64,000 nucleotides of DNA, taken from Crossaster papposus. Taxonomy: Eukaryota; Echinodermata; Asteroidea; Velatida; Solasteridae. The translations under genes and the position numbers were made by a program. The notes under the pieces are model-generated. The model was not told the origin of the DNA and did no database searches. It saw nothing but the letters and a program-made list of their open reading frames with translations. Positions within the stretch are counted from its first letter, which is position 1, and every line of letters begins with the position of its first letter. Below, in pieces: positions 48,749-60,355 of the stretch. Location of the stretch: the NCBI GenBank assembly GCA_037893245.1, contig JBAIAA010000101.1, positions 1 to 64,000 on the forward strand. The letters are read 5' to 3'.

Positions 48749-48999
48749 GCCAGGGGCAAATTTCATAAAACATGTAAGCACAAAAATGTGCTTAGCATGA
48801 CAATTCTTCCTTGGGAAAAAACAAGGTTACAAATAAAATATTTAGGTGATGTGAATCGCTTGTGACTGATATTCAGCTGGTTTTTGCTGGGCATGAAAAG
48901 CACATGATTTTTTTGCTGGTAACCTGTTTTTACTGAGCAAAACTGTTTTTGTGTTAAGCAAATTGTTGTGCTTACATTTTTCATGAAATTCGCCCCTGA
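48749..48999. mobile_element. MITE with CAGGGGCAAATTTCATAAA ends
   Basis: CAGGGGCAAATTTCATAAA on the left, TTTCATGAAATTCGCCCCTG on the right, with internal GTAAGCACAAAAATGTGCTT hairpins. Related to 43683-43917. Confidence 0.75.
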
Positions 49000-49697
49000 T
49001 CGATCAGAGCTGTTGCGACTTTAAGTCTCGAGTTGCAGAGGGCGCACTTCAATTGGCAGTTGGTGAGCTTCTTGTGCGCGATGTAGCCCCCAACGCGGCG
49101 CTTTTATGAAGCTGGCACATGTCACTGATCAGTCGCTGCACAGAATTAATTGCAAGTTTTTCAGGGTTCAAACCAGTCACTAAATTGGGTAAGTAAAGCA
49201 CACATACTTTTATAAATGTTGTGCATATCAAGTGGTTTTTTATATGGCATAAAATGTACTTGTTTGGAGGTTATTTATTCTAGTTAAAATAGGGAAAAAT
49301 GGGGGTTCATTTGACTCATTCTCGTCGCTAGCGCTATGACTTTCCGAGAGTCCGTGGGGCCGTTTAACTACATACTTTGTCTCCATGTTACCTTTTCCTC
49401 TCTCTTTTTTGCATTCTTCTTTCCGTTCAACCCAAGAAATTAATTTGCACCGTATTTTAGCAGCCTTCGGTTCTTAGTTACTTTATTACTACGCGCCAAC
49501 AATTGTTTTTAACACGCGCGCGTGTGGAGCGCACTCGGCTAGAATGATGATTCAAATTCCTGCGTCACGTTCACACTTCGCCCTCAGTTGCCATCGATGT
49601 TATACGCCTTTCTCCGTACTACTAGCGCTATAAAGCAAATTGACCGACTGCAAGGTAATTTTATGTTTACACTTGGTGTTCTCTCTCTCTCCAACAA

Positions 49698-49853
49698 CAC
49701 GTAAAAGTTCTTATGGGGCAGGTCGTGCAGTCTCGAGACGAAACCTACCCCTGGTCTGAGCGAACTGCACCTGACGAGTCTCGCTTTTTAGAAATTTTTG
49801 TTCTGGTTTCCTTGTTGAAATTTACTGAAATAGACTTGTAAGAACTTTTACAC
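49698..49853. mobile_element. Short inverted-repeat element (CACGTAAAAGTTCTTA ends)
   Basis: CACGTAAAAGTTCTTA near 49698 is mirrored by TAAGAACTTTTACACG near 49853, spacing about 155 bp. The interior contains GTCTCGAGACGA. No further assignment. Confidence 0.5.
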
Positions 49854-50378
49854 GCCGGCATCTTTAATGCCTATACTAACCTGAACTAAGTAAATAACTA
49901 TACTCGTAGAACTGTCGGTATATCGCGTGCATTTTGAGTTCTTACTGTTTCCCCTCTGTGTGCTCTCTGTGTCTTTGAACTACCTATTCTCTCGTGCCGG
50001 GTTTGACATTACTGGATCTTTTATAACCGGTCGTCAAGTCCACCAACGGGCACATTCCCGAACGGTTTTTAAATCCCACTTTCTTCCACGGCGACTGTCT
50101 GAACGTCTGGCGTATCGTGAGGTACGTTAGGGACTGTAGTTGGACTTTAGGTTCACTATACAACAATTAATACGAGGCTCACATGTACATTCAACATTGT
50201 AATATTCACTGTAATGTATTCATATTGCCTGAAACCCATTGTTGAATATTAAGCACTTTGACCTTGTGCTAACCTTTTCACCTTGTTTGCCTGTGCCTGC
50301 ATGTTTTGTCTGGTTGGGGTCAAGAGGGTATCTGAGAATTGATGCTCTTTTTAGCTTGTGCAGACCATGTTGGTGTTC

Positions 50379-51321
50379 AGGGGCCGTATTCACAAAACGA
50401 CTTAAGTCCAAAAAAAATAAGCACCCCACTTAAATACCCGACTTAGACAAATCTGAATGACTTAGCGGTATTCACAAAACATTTTTGCTAAGTACCCCAC
50501 TTATTTTCGAGTCTTAAATCTAAGTGTGGTCTGACTAGTCTTAACTCGTTTAAGCGGGGCGCTTAGGTGTCATGGCGGCTTTTTTCTGTCCTTCAGTTTG
50601 TACATTTTGGGCACAAAATTTGATATTCTAGGGGCTATGGGAAATCTCGTCAGTATCGAATTATTGTAAAAGAAAGCCAAGTTGAAGTTAATGTGTGACA
50701 GCTCTAGAATTGTAGTTCGTTGACATTCTAACGATTTTTTTCGATCGATTTGTAAAATTTTAGGCGGGCGGAATGATTGCGATTGATGACATGTTACGTT
50801 AACGTTAACCAATGACATGCAGTACACATGACTGCCGACTATAAAATGCAAAAGAACTATCTTACCTTCCAGCATGTTTGAAAGAATGCGGATAAATCAC
50901 CATCACAATTTGTTTCACACTCGAGTGTAAATAAAATGAACATTTCACTACAATTCTGTGTTAAAACATCTAAAACGTGCATGACGAACTCGTTTAACGC
51001 GCGCGTGACGCAGACTATTTTGGTGCACTAATTTGGGCTTGAAAACTGCGCCGCTAGTTGTGCGCGTGTGCACGCGCGCATGGTAAACCGCGCAGATAGA
51101 TTAAATTTTCGTTGCGTAGGAACGTTTATGACGAAAATGTTTTGCGCATGAGCAACAGTGACTGCTTTAAACACTTAAGTTAAGTGGAGCACTAAGATAA
51201 GTGGGTTGCTTAGATCTTTTGTGAATACCAAATTAAGCGCGGCACTTAAGTTAGCAGGGTGCTTAGATTTAGGTATGACTTAAGTATTCTCCTAAGTTTA
51301 AGTTTTGTGAATACGGCCCCA
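50379..51321. mobile_element. 943-bp element with GGGGCCGTATTCACAAAAC ends
   Basis: Left GGGGCCGTATTCACAAAACG, right GTTTTGTGAATACGGCCCC. Subterminal repeats of CTTAAGT and GTATTCACAAAA occur on both sides (TTTTGTGAATAC also near 51220). A 101-codon minus frame inside (50570-50875) is unrecognised. No clear target duplication. Confidence 0.75.
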
Positions 51322-53065
51322 GTTCTTAACCAGTAAGCACCGGGATTATTTTGACATTGACCGGACTCACAGTTTGTTTGTTTATTAACCATTTTATTAA
51401 ACCATTGACACTTATTAAGAAGGGTTCAGGTCGACATCTGTGGGTAGCACACTCTAAAATGTCCACCCTTGCTCATCACTGCGAGCTAGTTGCTAACATA
51501 TAATTATTGCCTTGCTTATGACATGTCGTTTCGAATTTCGAAAACAAACATTGTATACAATCATGTGTATACATGGCATCGACGCCAACTGGTTAACATA
51601 CACCATTGAGGTGCCTGTAAATAATGCAATCATAATTTAATGTCTGAAGATACCCTACACACATTATAAAGTCACTAAATATTAAATTTGATGCTTCCAA
51701 AAAACACATTGTGGTATAGAGGTACTGATTTTGTGAGGTTTGCTCATGTCAAGTCCAAAGATGACTGTTTGTATAAGTGGACTGTACCAGAGGATAACTT
51801 TAAGTTTGCCTGACAACGTTAAAGAAGTTAAGGAACCAGACTGCAAGAACAGTTCTGTTTTCTTGGTTTTTCCAGCTTATAATTGCCACAACACATTAAA
51901 ACCGGTATATTTACTATAAAATATAAAGCCCCCAACCCATCCATTTCAAAAATTACAGCAAGAGCCTATATAGTGTATACCGGGGTTCAGTAAGAAATGG
52001 TATCACAAACAGTCAAGTATGATGTCGTTTTATGGGAATAGTATGTGCTAGTACCAAATAAGACAATTTTACCTAAATGGCTTCAATAGTTATTTTCTTC
52101 ATTTGTCGTGACTTTATTTCCACAAGTGCATTATGATCAAATTTAAAATGAGTACTGTGCCATACATGATACAATTGCCTTTTTACGTTTTTATAAGATT
52201 AAGAGTTGTTCCCATCTTGTTCTCCCCTTCCCATACCCTTATACCCCGCCCCTTCCCTACAAACAATGGGATTTTTCCTAAAATGATGCTATACAAAGTA
52301 TAGTACGGTGCCCCTGTAGTTGCGTCACTGTGCAGACTGCTGCAGACACATTCCGTTTTCCAATTTTAATTATTGTTGGAAACATAATTGCCCAAAAATT
52401 ACATAAAATGCCTAAAACAACGGTATTTAACCGGCCTAGCCTACACATCTGTGCTAGTGCTAACTCTTCAAACTTGTATCAACGCAGCTAGTATCGAAGC
52501 AAGGCTTACATTTACGCTATCATGACTATCATGAACTTGTATATTCCTCCAAGATACAATCAAACTGTGCTAACACAAGTCATGTTCATGGTCCCACACA
52601 TTTGCGACAATGCATGCATGCAATATACCTGCATGTACTCAAATCTGAAATAATTATATATATTTATGTGCAATAAGCCTATATTATGAAACTTTGATAA
52701 TCGTAGAATATAGTGTTTGCCTACCTATAGCCGATCACTACCATCATAATGCATGCAACAGACGCGAGTATTACTATACTTAATTGTATGTACATCGGAA
52801 CGGCGGCGACGACGACAACTATGAATATATACATTATCTATGGCCAAATATTGATTAGATAATAGATGGTCTCTTCATTCCGCTATTGATCGCAGGTTTA
52901 GTGGATTCGCCACGTGATATCATCCAGCCCAACCCATTGTGTGTTTTTCACTTGAAACTAGTTACAATGTATATTGACTGGCAGTATTAATCTTCCGTGC
53001 ACGTGCAAAGTGTGCTAGTGCGCCATCATCGCTGGTAATTGATGTGGAATATAAAATTAACTTAA

Positions 53066-53217
53066 AGGTAGGATACAATATTTGCAGAAATCGAAAACAT
53101 TTACTACTCAATTATTAAGAAATATCTTACTTATTTGAAAATAAATGATGATTCTAGGCATCTGGCAAAATTATTGCGCTAGATATCCTGAAATTATTTC
53201 AAAAAATACAACTTTAT
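53066..53217. mobile_element. Truncated MITE family 2, copy B only
   Basis: Left TTAA at 53062-53065 and AGGTAGGATACAATATTTGC start, but no right end. Copy A has the uninterrupted site CCAACTTAAAGACC at 23943-23956. After the truncation copy B resumes at sequence equivalent to A 24430, so about 470 bp were lost with the MITE right half. Confidence 0.75.
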
Positions 53218-53318
53218 AAATCGATATATCGCTGCAATGTGTCATCAAGACATGGTTATCCACCAAAAACACGAAGCAAACAAAAACACACGAAGCAAAA
53301 AAAGAACAGTTTATATTG

Positions 53319-53397
53319 TGGCTCTGAAAGGTCATCGCAAATCGTGAATATTGACGTCAATATTCACGATTTTCTATGTCCCTTCAGAACCACCATA
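53319..53397. mobile_element. Short palindromic TGACGTCA element, copy B
   Basis: Equivalent of 24936-25012, with the same CGTGAATATTGACGTCAATA core and GTGGCTCTGA / TTCAGAACCAC ends, here more complete on the right. Confidence 0.7.
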
Positions 53398-53483
53398 TGT
53401 TAAAGAATTTACAGAATTAAAATACATTTAAATATTAGTTTACATATATATGAATACATTAAATCTCAATAAAGAAAGCCACT

Positions 53484-53610
53484 GTGAGACTTTTGAGATG
53501 ATAGCGGGCGCCCCACTAACCGGTTCTTGTTATTGTTCCCAGTGACGAGAATAGAAAAGGACCGGTTGGTGGGGCGCCCCTTATCGTCTCAAAAGTCTCC
53601 CATTATTGTT
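53484..53610. mobile_element. Hairpin MITE (GAGACTTTTGAGATGATAGC), copy B
   Basis: Equivalent of 25088-25215; arms contain GCGGGCGCCCCACTAACCGG and CCGGTTGGTGGGGCGCCCC. Confidence 0.7.
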
Positions 53611-53961
53611 GGCGTTTTTACAATCACTTGACTTTCTGTCAACTAAAATATAATAATAATTAGTTATGCAAAACATGTTGAAAGTGTTGCTAGTAAAACT
53701 ATATTCATTAATTGTGCTAATTATAATAAAACGTGTAATAATATATTGTGCGATATCACACTTTTTTCACGCATGTCCGAGTAGACGAACCAGAATGTGT
53801 GGTTCCTTTGGTTGAACTGTATGGTGTTCTAAAACGGAACTACGACGCTTGCCTGTCCGTTGTAGAACACCATAGGTTTGCCGCCACTAAGAAGGTTCCC
53901 TGCTGTAGATGGTGTGCTGTTGTATAGGAACGTGTTATGGGTACCAGTCTCATGGAACCCT

Positions 53962-56900
53962 CTATTCACTCCAGGATACGTGGATAGTCACGTAGTCAGC
54001 AATTCCAACACCTCCACCTAATGCATACATTAAATAAAACAAGTACGTGGCAACATGGTAATTACTCTGAAACTAACAAATGAGACAAACTTTCGGAATG
54101 GTAAAAAATACCCTGCCAAATATAATTCCGTCAGAAATAATTTTAATCGATAGAATACAATTTGAGATTTATCTAGCTTTATCATATACATGTACTAGAA
54201 CTTTCACTTGATATCGTTAAAATCATTACTAATGGCAGTGGCGTTTGGCGGCTTTTCGGCCTATACTTAGGTTGTTTACAATGTAAAGTATATCATTTGC
54301 GGCTTTCAAAAAAATGTTCAGAAGTTTATTAGTTTTAAAAGTTATAATGACACTAAACTCCATGTGGAATTAATCCTTCTGGCATGCTGTCATTCTGAAA
54401 AAAACAATGAAAGAAAGTAATTTCCAAAGTTATGTCCCAGAGACTATCTTTTTCTCCCCATCATAGTATTGGTTTATAATCCGTGAATGAAGCGCACAAA
54501 CGTTGACACGACATACGTGCCTGTGTGGTGTCAATGTTTGTTGCTATTGTCGTTTACAATCCAAAAGAAAGATGCAGGATAATCCTGATTTCTTTGCATC
54601 GTTACCTGGGGATGACATAGTGTGGCTCCATTCCGTCTGAAATATCGTAGTGCTATACATAATGGTGAACGGTTCAACCCAGGGACAATCTGGCTCCGGC
54701 CCAGCAAAGAAAAGATATCCCCAATCGTCTGCGCAGTTATCTCCATCTTCGTTGATGAGGAAGTGTCGCCCAGGCCTGCGAAAAAACATTGCAAATGCAA
54801 TTACATGTAGTTCAAAGCCTTGGTGCTGGTGCGTGTGTTTGGTGGTTTTTTTTTGTTTTTTTTGAGGTGTTGTTGTTTTTTTGTTTTGTTTGGGAGGGGG
54901 GCGCAGCAGGGTTGATCACCAATACTAAACAATAAGTCTTCATTCGTACCCACCGCCCAAAGATGGCGCTAAGAATGGCAAATTTCTTCATATTGCATGA
55001 CGTAATGTCTTTGACAGAATTAGTTTAAACAATTAGTATCCGTGTGCGCTTAACACGTGCGCGCTGAATGTACGTCTATTGGTCAATTCACTGGGCAACA
55101 AGCTAACCACATTGCTGTGAGATCTTGCGTTTCTTTTGCATAACGTGGTGAAGCAGGCTAGCCAGTCCCAGCGTCCTACTTTGGGCGGTGAATACGAGAC
55201 AAGTACGTAGCAACGGCTGATGATCGAGAGTCATTTACCAGGACTGGTGGCCTTCCATAGTGAAGTATGTGGCCGAGTATACAACGGCCAACCAGGGAGA
55301 CGCCATAAGACGGTCTTTACTGAACCAGTTCACGATGTTGGAATTCACACCGTTGAAGATCAACTGAGCTGCGGGTTGTGCTTCATCAAAGTTGAACAAG
55401 GAAAGCTTCACCTTTTTGAGAAAAAAGGGGAAGGTTATAGCCTATATAGTTTCAGGCTCGGAGCTCTATGTATAAGAGCTCCAAAGACATCAAAGACGTA
55501 AATGGTTTTCTTACCAGTTTTAGCTGGCTGCTGTTGTTGCGCCAAGCATCGTAGATAGACTTGTCGCGGCAATGGCCTTCAAGGGTAGAGTCCCAGCGAT
55601 TGTCGGTCCATATCTCATACAGGCTACGGTTAGACGTAGTCTGGCCTCCCAGCCCCTTGAACGCGAGTTGCCACTGCAAGCCTGCCAGAAATCAAAGTTA
55701 TATTGTGACGGTTAATGTCATTCAGGATTTACCTTTCTTCTGAATAAAAACATACCTATAGCAAACCCCTAGTAGTAGCACCCACACCTGTTGTTTTCTG
55801 GTTTGTAAATAAGACCTCAATTTCACAGATGTCTACACCAGGGTTACTACAACGCTGTATTAGGGACATGGTGAAGATAATTATTTTCTGTCACTTCAGC
55901 TAACTCGTACGTACGACTCATATGTCGTACGTACGACTCATATGTCGTACGTACGACTCATATGTCGTACGTACGACTCATATGTCGTACGTACGACTCA
56001 TATGTCGTACGTACGACTCATATGTCGTACGTACGACTCATATGTCGTACGTACGACTCATATGTCGTACGTACGACTCATATGTCGTACGTACGACTCA
56101 TATGTCGTACGTACGGCTTATACGCGTACGTACGGCTTATATGTCGTACGTACGGCTTATATGTCGTACGTACGTCTTATATGTCGTGCGTACGGCTTTT
56201 ATGTCGTGCGTACGGCTTTTATGTCGTACCTACGGCTTATATGTCGTACGTACGGCCTATATGTCATACGTACGACTTTATGTCGTACGTAGGACTTATA
56301 TGCCGTACGTAGGACTTATGAAATGTAACTCGTACGTACGACTTATATGTCGTACTTACGACTTATGAAATGCAACTCGTACGTACAACTTATATGTCGC
56401 ACGCACGACTTATGTCGTACGTACGACTTATGAAATGTAACTCGTATGTACGACTTATATGTCTTACGTACGACTTATACCGGAAGTAGGCCTACGCCGA
56501 GCCTCATTTGGTAGATAGCACTAGTTGTCCGCCATCTTTGCATTGTTTGCCGTCCGTTTATTAGTGAGATTAGCCTTTGCTCAGATTGAAATTAACTTGT
56601 TTAGCTTTAAAGTTTCATTAACTCGTATGTACGACATATAGATCGTAAGTACGACATATAACTTCGTACTAACGACATAATAAGTCGTACGTACGACATA
56701 ATAAGTCGTACGTTAGCTGAAGTGAGAGAAAATAATTATGTTCATCATGTCCCTAATACAGCTTCGTACATTACACAACAAAATATACACAAATTATTCT
56801 CATAAACTAGTGTAGTAAGATCACAGCCATGTAGTATTTTGTGGTTTTAGGTGACGTTATAATATGTTAATAGGCGATGGATGTACAACATCGATGACAG

Positions 56901-58437
56901 CTACTAAAGCACGAAAATGGCTGGGCGTTTATTGAAGAACACATTGAAGAATGGGCTACGCATTGCTGTTTCCAATTCTGTCCTTCCCCAAAAATGTAAA
57001 AATGTACTGGTATGTACACTAGTAGAAGGGCAGATAGGGGGAATATTTGTGGAAATTGTGCCTTTGATGATAAAAGCACAAAATGTGGCACACATTCAGA
57101 GTATGTCATGAAAAATATATGTTGCCATAGGGTCAAATATAAATAGAATAACAAGCAATGACAGCATTTAAAAAACAAAAGAAATATTGCTTAGATTTTA
57201 CCTATATTTGTTTCAAAGGAAAAATAGCCAAATATCTTTCTCATGACATACTCTGACTGTGTGCAAAAAATCCCATGCTTGTATCATCAAATGCACAACC
57301 CCATCACCTATCTATAGACTGGCATTACGTACAAGGCGATGCAGAGCATGTGCGGTTGGTAGAACAGCAATAGGCGTTAGCATATTTTTGAGGCGAACCC
57401 GTATGCGGGATGAGGCTCTCGTCTGCGTTCCCATTTACGATGTAGTAACACTCGCCGTATTCGTAATAGCTACAAGGTGCCAACATGGCGTCTCTCCCTT
57501 CAACGTCGATCAAGCCCCATTTGTCATCGGCAAAGCCTGCTTGGTAGGCGTCATACAGCTGGGCTAACGTACATAGCTGCATGCCATACTGAGAGCAGGC
57601 GTGTCTGACTACAGACAGCAAGTAGTCACTAGTACGAGTATTGAATACCTCAGTGGTTCTGATGAAATCGAAAACATCTTGAGAAAAGGAAAACACAAGT
57701 TGTACATTATTTATACACAATATAAATGAGAACGCTGTTAATTATATACCTTGTTCGTATTTGGTAGACCACCTTTGGACGATGTTCTTTGGGTTATAAT
57801 TTTATAATATTTAATAGAGGGTGACAACGACATAACAGAAAATAATCTTGTGAATTCATTCAGAGAAGTATTCTATTATTGTACAGTATTTTTAGTTGTA
57901 CATTGTTTATGTGCAATCTGCATCCCTCTTTTCGTGAAAAGATATCAGGGTAGATTCACCAGTCACCACCATTAGCCCCAATACGTTTGTGTTTATGATA
58001 ATTTCCATTATACAAAATCACTTGAGGGTTATGTACCTGCAACATGGATTTTACAGTGACATATGTTCATTAAATGTGCAATTGGCAACAAAATAATGGT
58101 TGAAAAAACTCACCATTGGTGTCCAATAATATTGGTCATTTTAACCAAAAATACCAATATCAAGATCAAAAAACCAATAGCAAGATCAAAATAACCAATA
58201 TCATTGGTTATTTTGACCAATATGACTAACCAACGACGTTGGTTATTTTGACCAATATCTGAGTTAAAATGACCAATGTCATACCTTTCCAATCAAATGG
58301 TTTTTTTTAAACTAATCTGTTTTTACATTGATAATTATTATAAGTATACAAAGAGTTCATTTACCACTGGTGTTATTTCCCAAGCAGGGAGGTTCTTGGT
58401 TCTCAGGAGCGAACAATTCCAGTGAAACGTCGCTTGA
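53962..58437 (-). CDS. Gene B: paralogue of gene A, exons 2-7, 5' end off window
   Basis: Exons in transcription order: 58365-58437, 57333-57677, 55515-55681, 55239-55411, 54606-54775, 53962-54017 (TAG). Same phases as gene A, no frameshift or stop, 327 residues. The PAN-coding first exon should lie about 28.5 kb from that of A, beyond base 64000. Link-like exon: one extra codon (DYLLSVV for DYLSVV) and 14 replacements, including W to Y, V to G, A to M, D to K, K to Q and F to Y. Exon 6 changes ADESGW to ADDWGY. Exon 4 has Y to C in GH(Y/C)RDKS, exon 5 one D to A, exon 7 none. Synonymous differences are few (about 5 in all). Both copies therefore appear functional and divergent; expression is unknown. 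Confidence 0.85.
55854..56762. mobile_element. Inverted-repeat element with expanded CGTACG array, copy B
   Basis: Same arms as 27513-28071, in the equivalent intron of gene B, but 909 bp long because of the internal array (separate entry). Confidence 0.75.
55906..56292. repeat. 20-bp tandem repeat CGTACGTACGACTCATATGT
   Basis: Ten perfect units from 55906 to 56105, then about nine degenerate units (GGCTTATATGT variants) to about 56292. Copy A has a single perfect unit (about 27567-27586). Open frames reading MSYVRLICRTYDSYVVRT are by-products of the 20-bp period. Confidence 0.95.
58126..58280. repeat. A/T-rich hairpin with CCAATATCAAGATCAA repeats, copy B
   Basis: Equivalent of 29262-29420; ATTGGTCATTTTAACC at the left and GGTTATTTTGACCAAT / GAGTTAAAATGACCAAT at the right. 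Confidence 0.6.
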
Positions 58438-59245
58438 CTGCAAACAAAATAAAAGAAATAAGTGTTTACGTATGTAATTTCTAAACCAAATTCAACAAGA
58501 TGCTGGTTACTCTTCCAAATTCACGTGGTTTACTGTCGGTTTTCCGATTTCAGATTAGAGTTCACGCGCACATGACTTGCGTCGTTATCGTTTTAATGAT
58601 ACCGTTTATTGGCTCTTAAGGTTGGATTCGAATCATTCTCAAGTTAAATATTTTCTGCCACCTGTTCAAAATCAAATTAGCAATTTTAACGTTAAATTAT
58701 AACACATTGGCGGGTTAATATATAGAAGTTCCCTTCTTTGTGTGTGTTGTGTATATTGTACATGCGCTTGATAGGTTACATACGTTTTGAAAACATCTTG
58801 TTTTTTGTTGCTTTTGCAGTCAGAGATCCACTCTGCGAATAGACTGGTTCACGGACTTTATATTATCGACTCTGATATGAGGCTGGACCCAGTCTACTTT
58901 GCGAGAACTCAATGTGCCACAAACTAATTTGAAAATTTGCGGAGAAATTATTTCATATCCAAACGCGAAATTGTCGATGTCTTAAGTGAATAACCTTTGT
59001 AATATTAGAACAAATCCAAATTAAATTTGACAATTCTTTTTGGGCTGAAACTCAAACATACCACGGACAGTATACGTCTTTAATGAAGCACCTTCATCAA
59101 TCGCAAGGGAAGTGTCATATATTTGAATTGCCGCGCAAGGACACGCAGCGTACACATTAATTTGTAATCATGCTGGCTAAACACATGCTCTATACAATAT
59201 GTATTCGTGACAGAGTATAATTGTATCCAAAATGAGAAACGTACG

Positions 59246-59640
59246 GAAGGCCGTTAGGGCCAGGTACCTCTTTTTCTTTCATGGAGATGTGTTTCTCTTC
59301 ACGGTTGTTGCGTTTCTCTTTCATGGTAGCTCAACTCTCTTTCAGGAGTTTACAGTACCGTCAATTTTAAATTGGCTCCCAAGTTTCTGCAAGAGAATAT
59401 AAGTCGCGGCACCGAGTGACTAAGTAGCGGCCGCCACTTAATCACAATAACAGAGAAATACACCCCTGTGAACAAAAATTAAATTTTCCCTCGAAATAGA
59501 GAGACACGCGTTCTGAAAGATACGCTACCATGAAAGAAAAACGCACTACCGCAAATACGAAGCGCACCTCCGCGAAAGAGAAACACACCACCGCGAAAGA
59601 GACACACAAGAGCGCGAAAAAGAACCGTAACGGGCTTCCG
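59246..59640. mobile_element. Inverted-repeat element, both arms only in copy B
   Basis: Left arm CGGAAGGCCGTTAGGGCC...TTTCTCTTTCATGGTAGC, right arm reverse complement ending CGTAACGGGCTTCCG. Tandem (GTGTTTCTCTTTCGCGGTGG)-like units in the right arm. Copy A keeps only the left arm (about 30473-30556). Confidence 0.6.
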
Positions 59641-60355
59641 TAGTACCGACGCCATTAATGGACAACTTTATGGGGTTTTGTCTGGCCGGGGTTGTTTATT
59701 TATTTAAAGGAAAATATACAAAATTGGATCTTTAGGCCTTACACTATTAAAAAATCAATACATTTCTAAAGTATCCACCCCTGCAAATATAACTCCCAAT
59801 AACACTGCACTGTTTACGTATTGTACAAGTAAATCATAATGACTTACGGATGATCAGTCGAAAGACTTTGTAAATACTCGTTAACAAAACGTACCCTATA
59901 ATACTTTGTACTTTTACGATTTTGTGTTATCCTATAGGAAGTCGCCTATCGCCGAAAGGTTTAGATGTGTGTGGCTTTTGTGTTTAATTATATTAATTTC
60001 AGATTTTAACGGGCAGACTGTATCTCTCTCACGATCTTGCCTTCTTCACAGTTATACTCTTGTTTATGTATATTTTTAATGGATTTTATATAAGATATTG
60101 TATATTTGTATGTGGAGAGAAATAAAATAAGAATAAGAATAAATAAGAATAATGTACATGTGAACCCTCAACATACAATGTGTAACATTCTGTAATAAGA
60201 TGTGGCATAGGCCATTTTAAATTGAAATGAGGACTGAGGGGAGAACATGATCTTACCAAAGCAAGGTGTCAACCAAGCTTAATTCTCATTCCTTTAAATA
60301 CTGAAACAACAGAAAGGACATCCGACAAATGATGCTAACGTGTGTTGAATAATAC

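Larger units (their letters stand above)
45644..53961. other. Intergenic region between TNFR gene and gene B 3' end
   Basis: 8.3 kb without a supported gene. It includes the TNFR 3' UTR with a LINE-like tail (45955-46365), MITEs at 46372-46646, 48749-48999, 49698-49853 and 50379-51321, and the left part of duplication copy B from about 51825. One possible exon at 48617-48707 is listed separately. Confidence 0.6.

Noticed and set aside
50570..50875. Minus-strand 101-codon frame inside the 50379-51321 element
   Set aside because: No similarity that I can recognise to a transposase or other family; probably chance.
55922..56368. Open frames of 116-148 codons (MSYVRLICRTYDSYVVRT)
   Set aside because: Products of a 20-bp tandem repeat that is open in three frames; no counterpart in copy A.
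53962..58437. Gene B as a pseudogene
   Set aside because: All six visible exons keep frame, splice sites and phase, and the differences are substitutions or whole codons.
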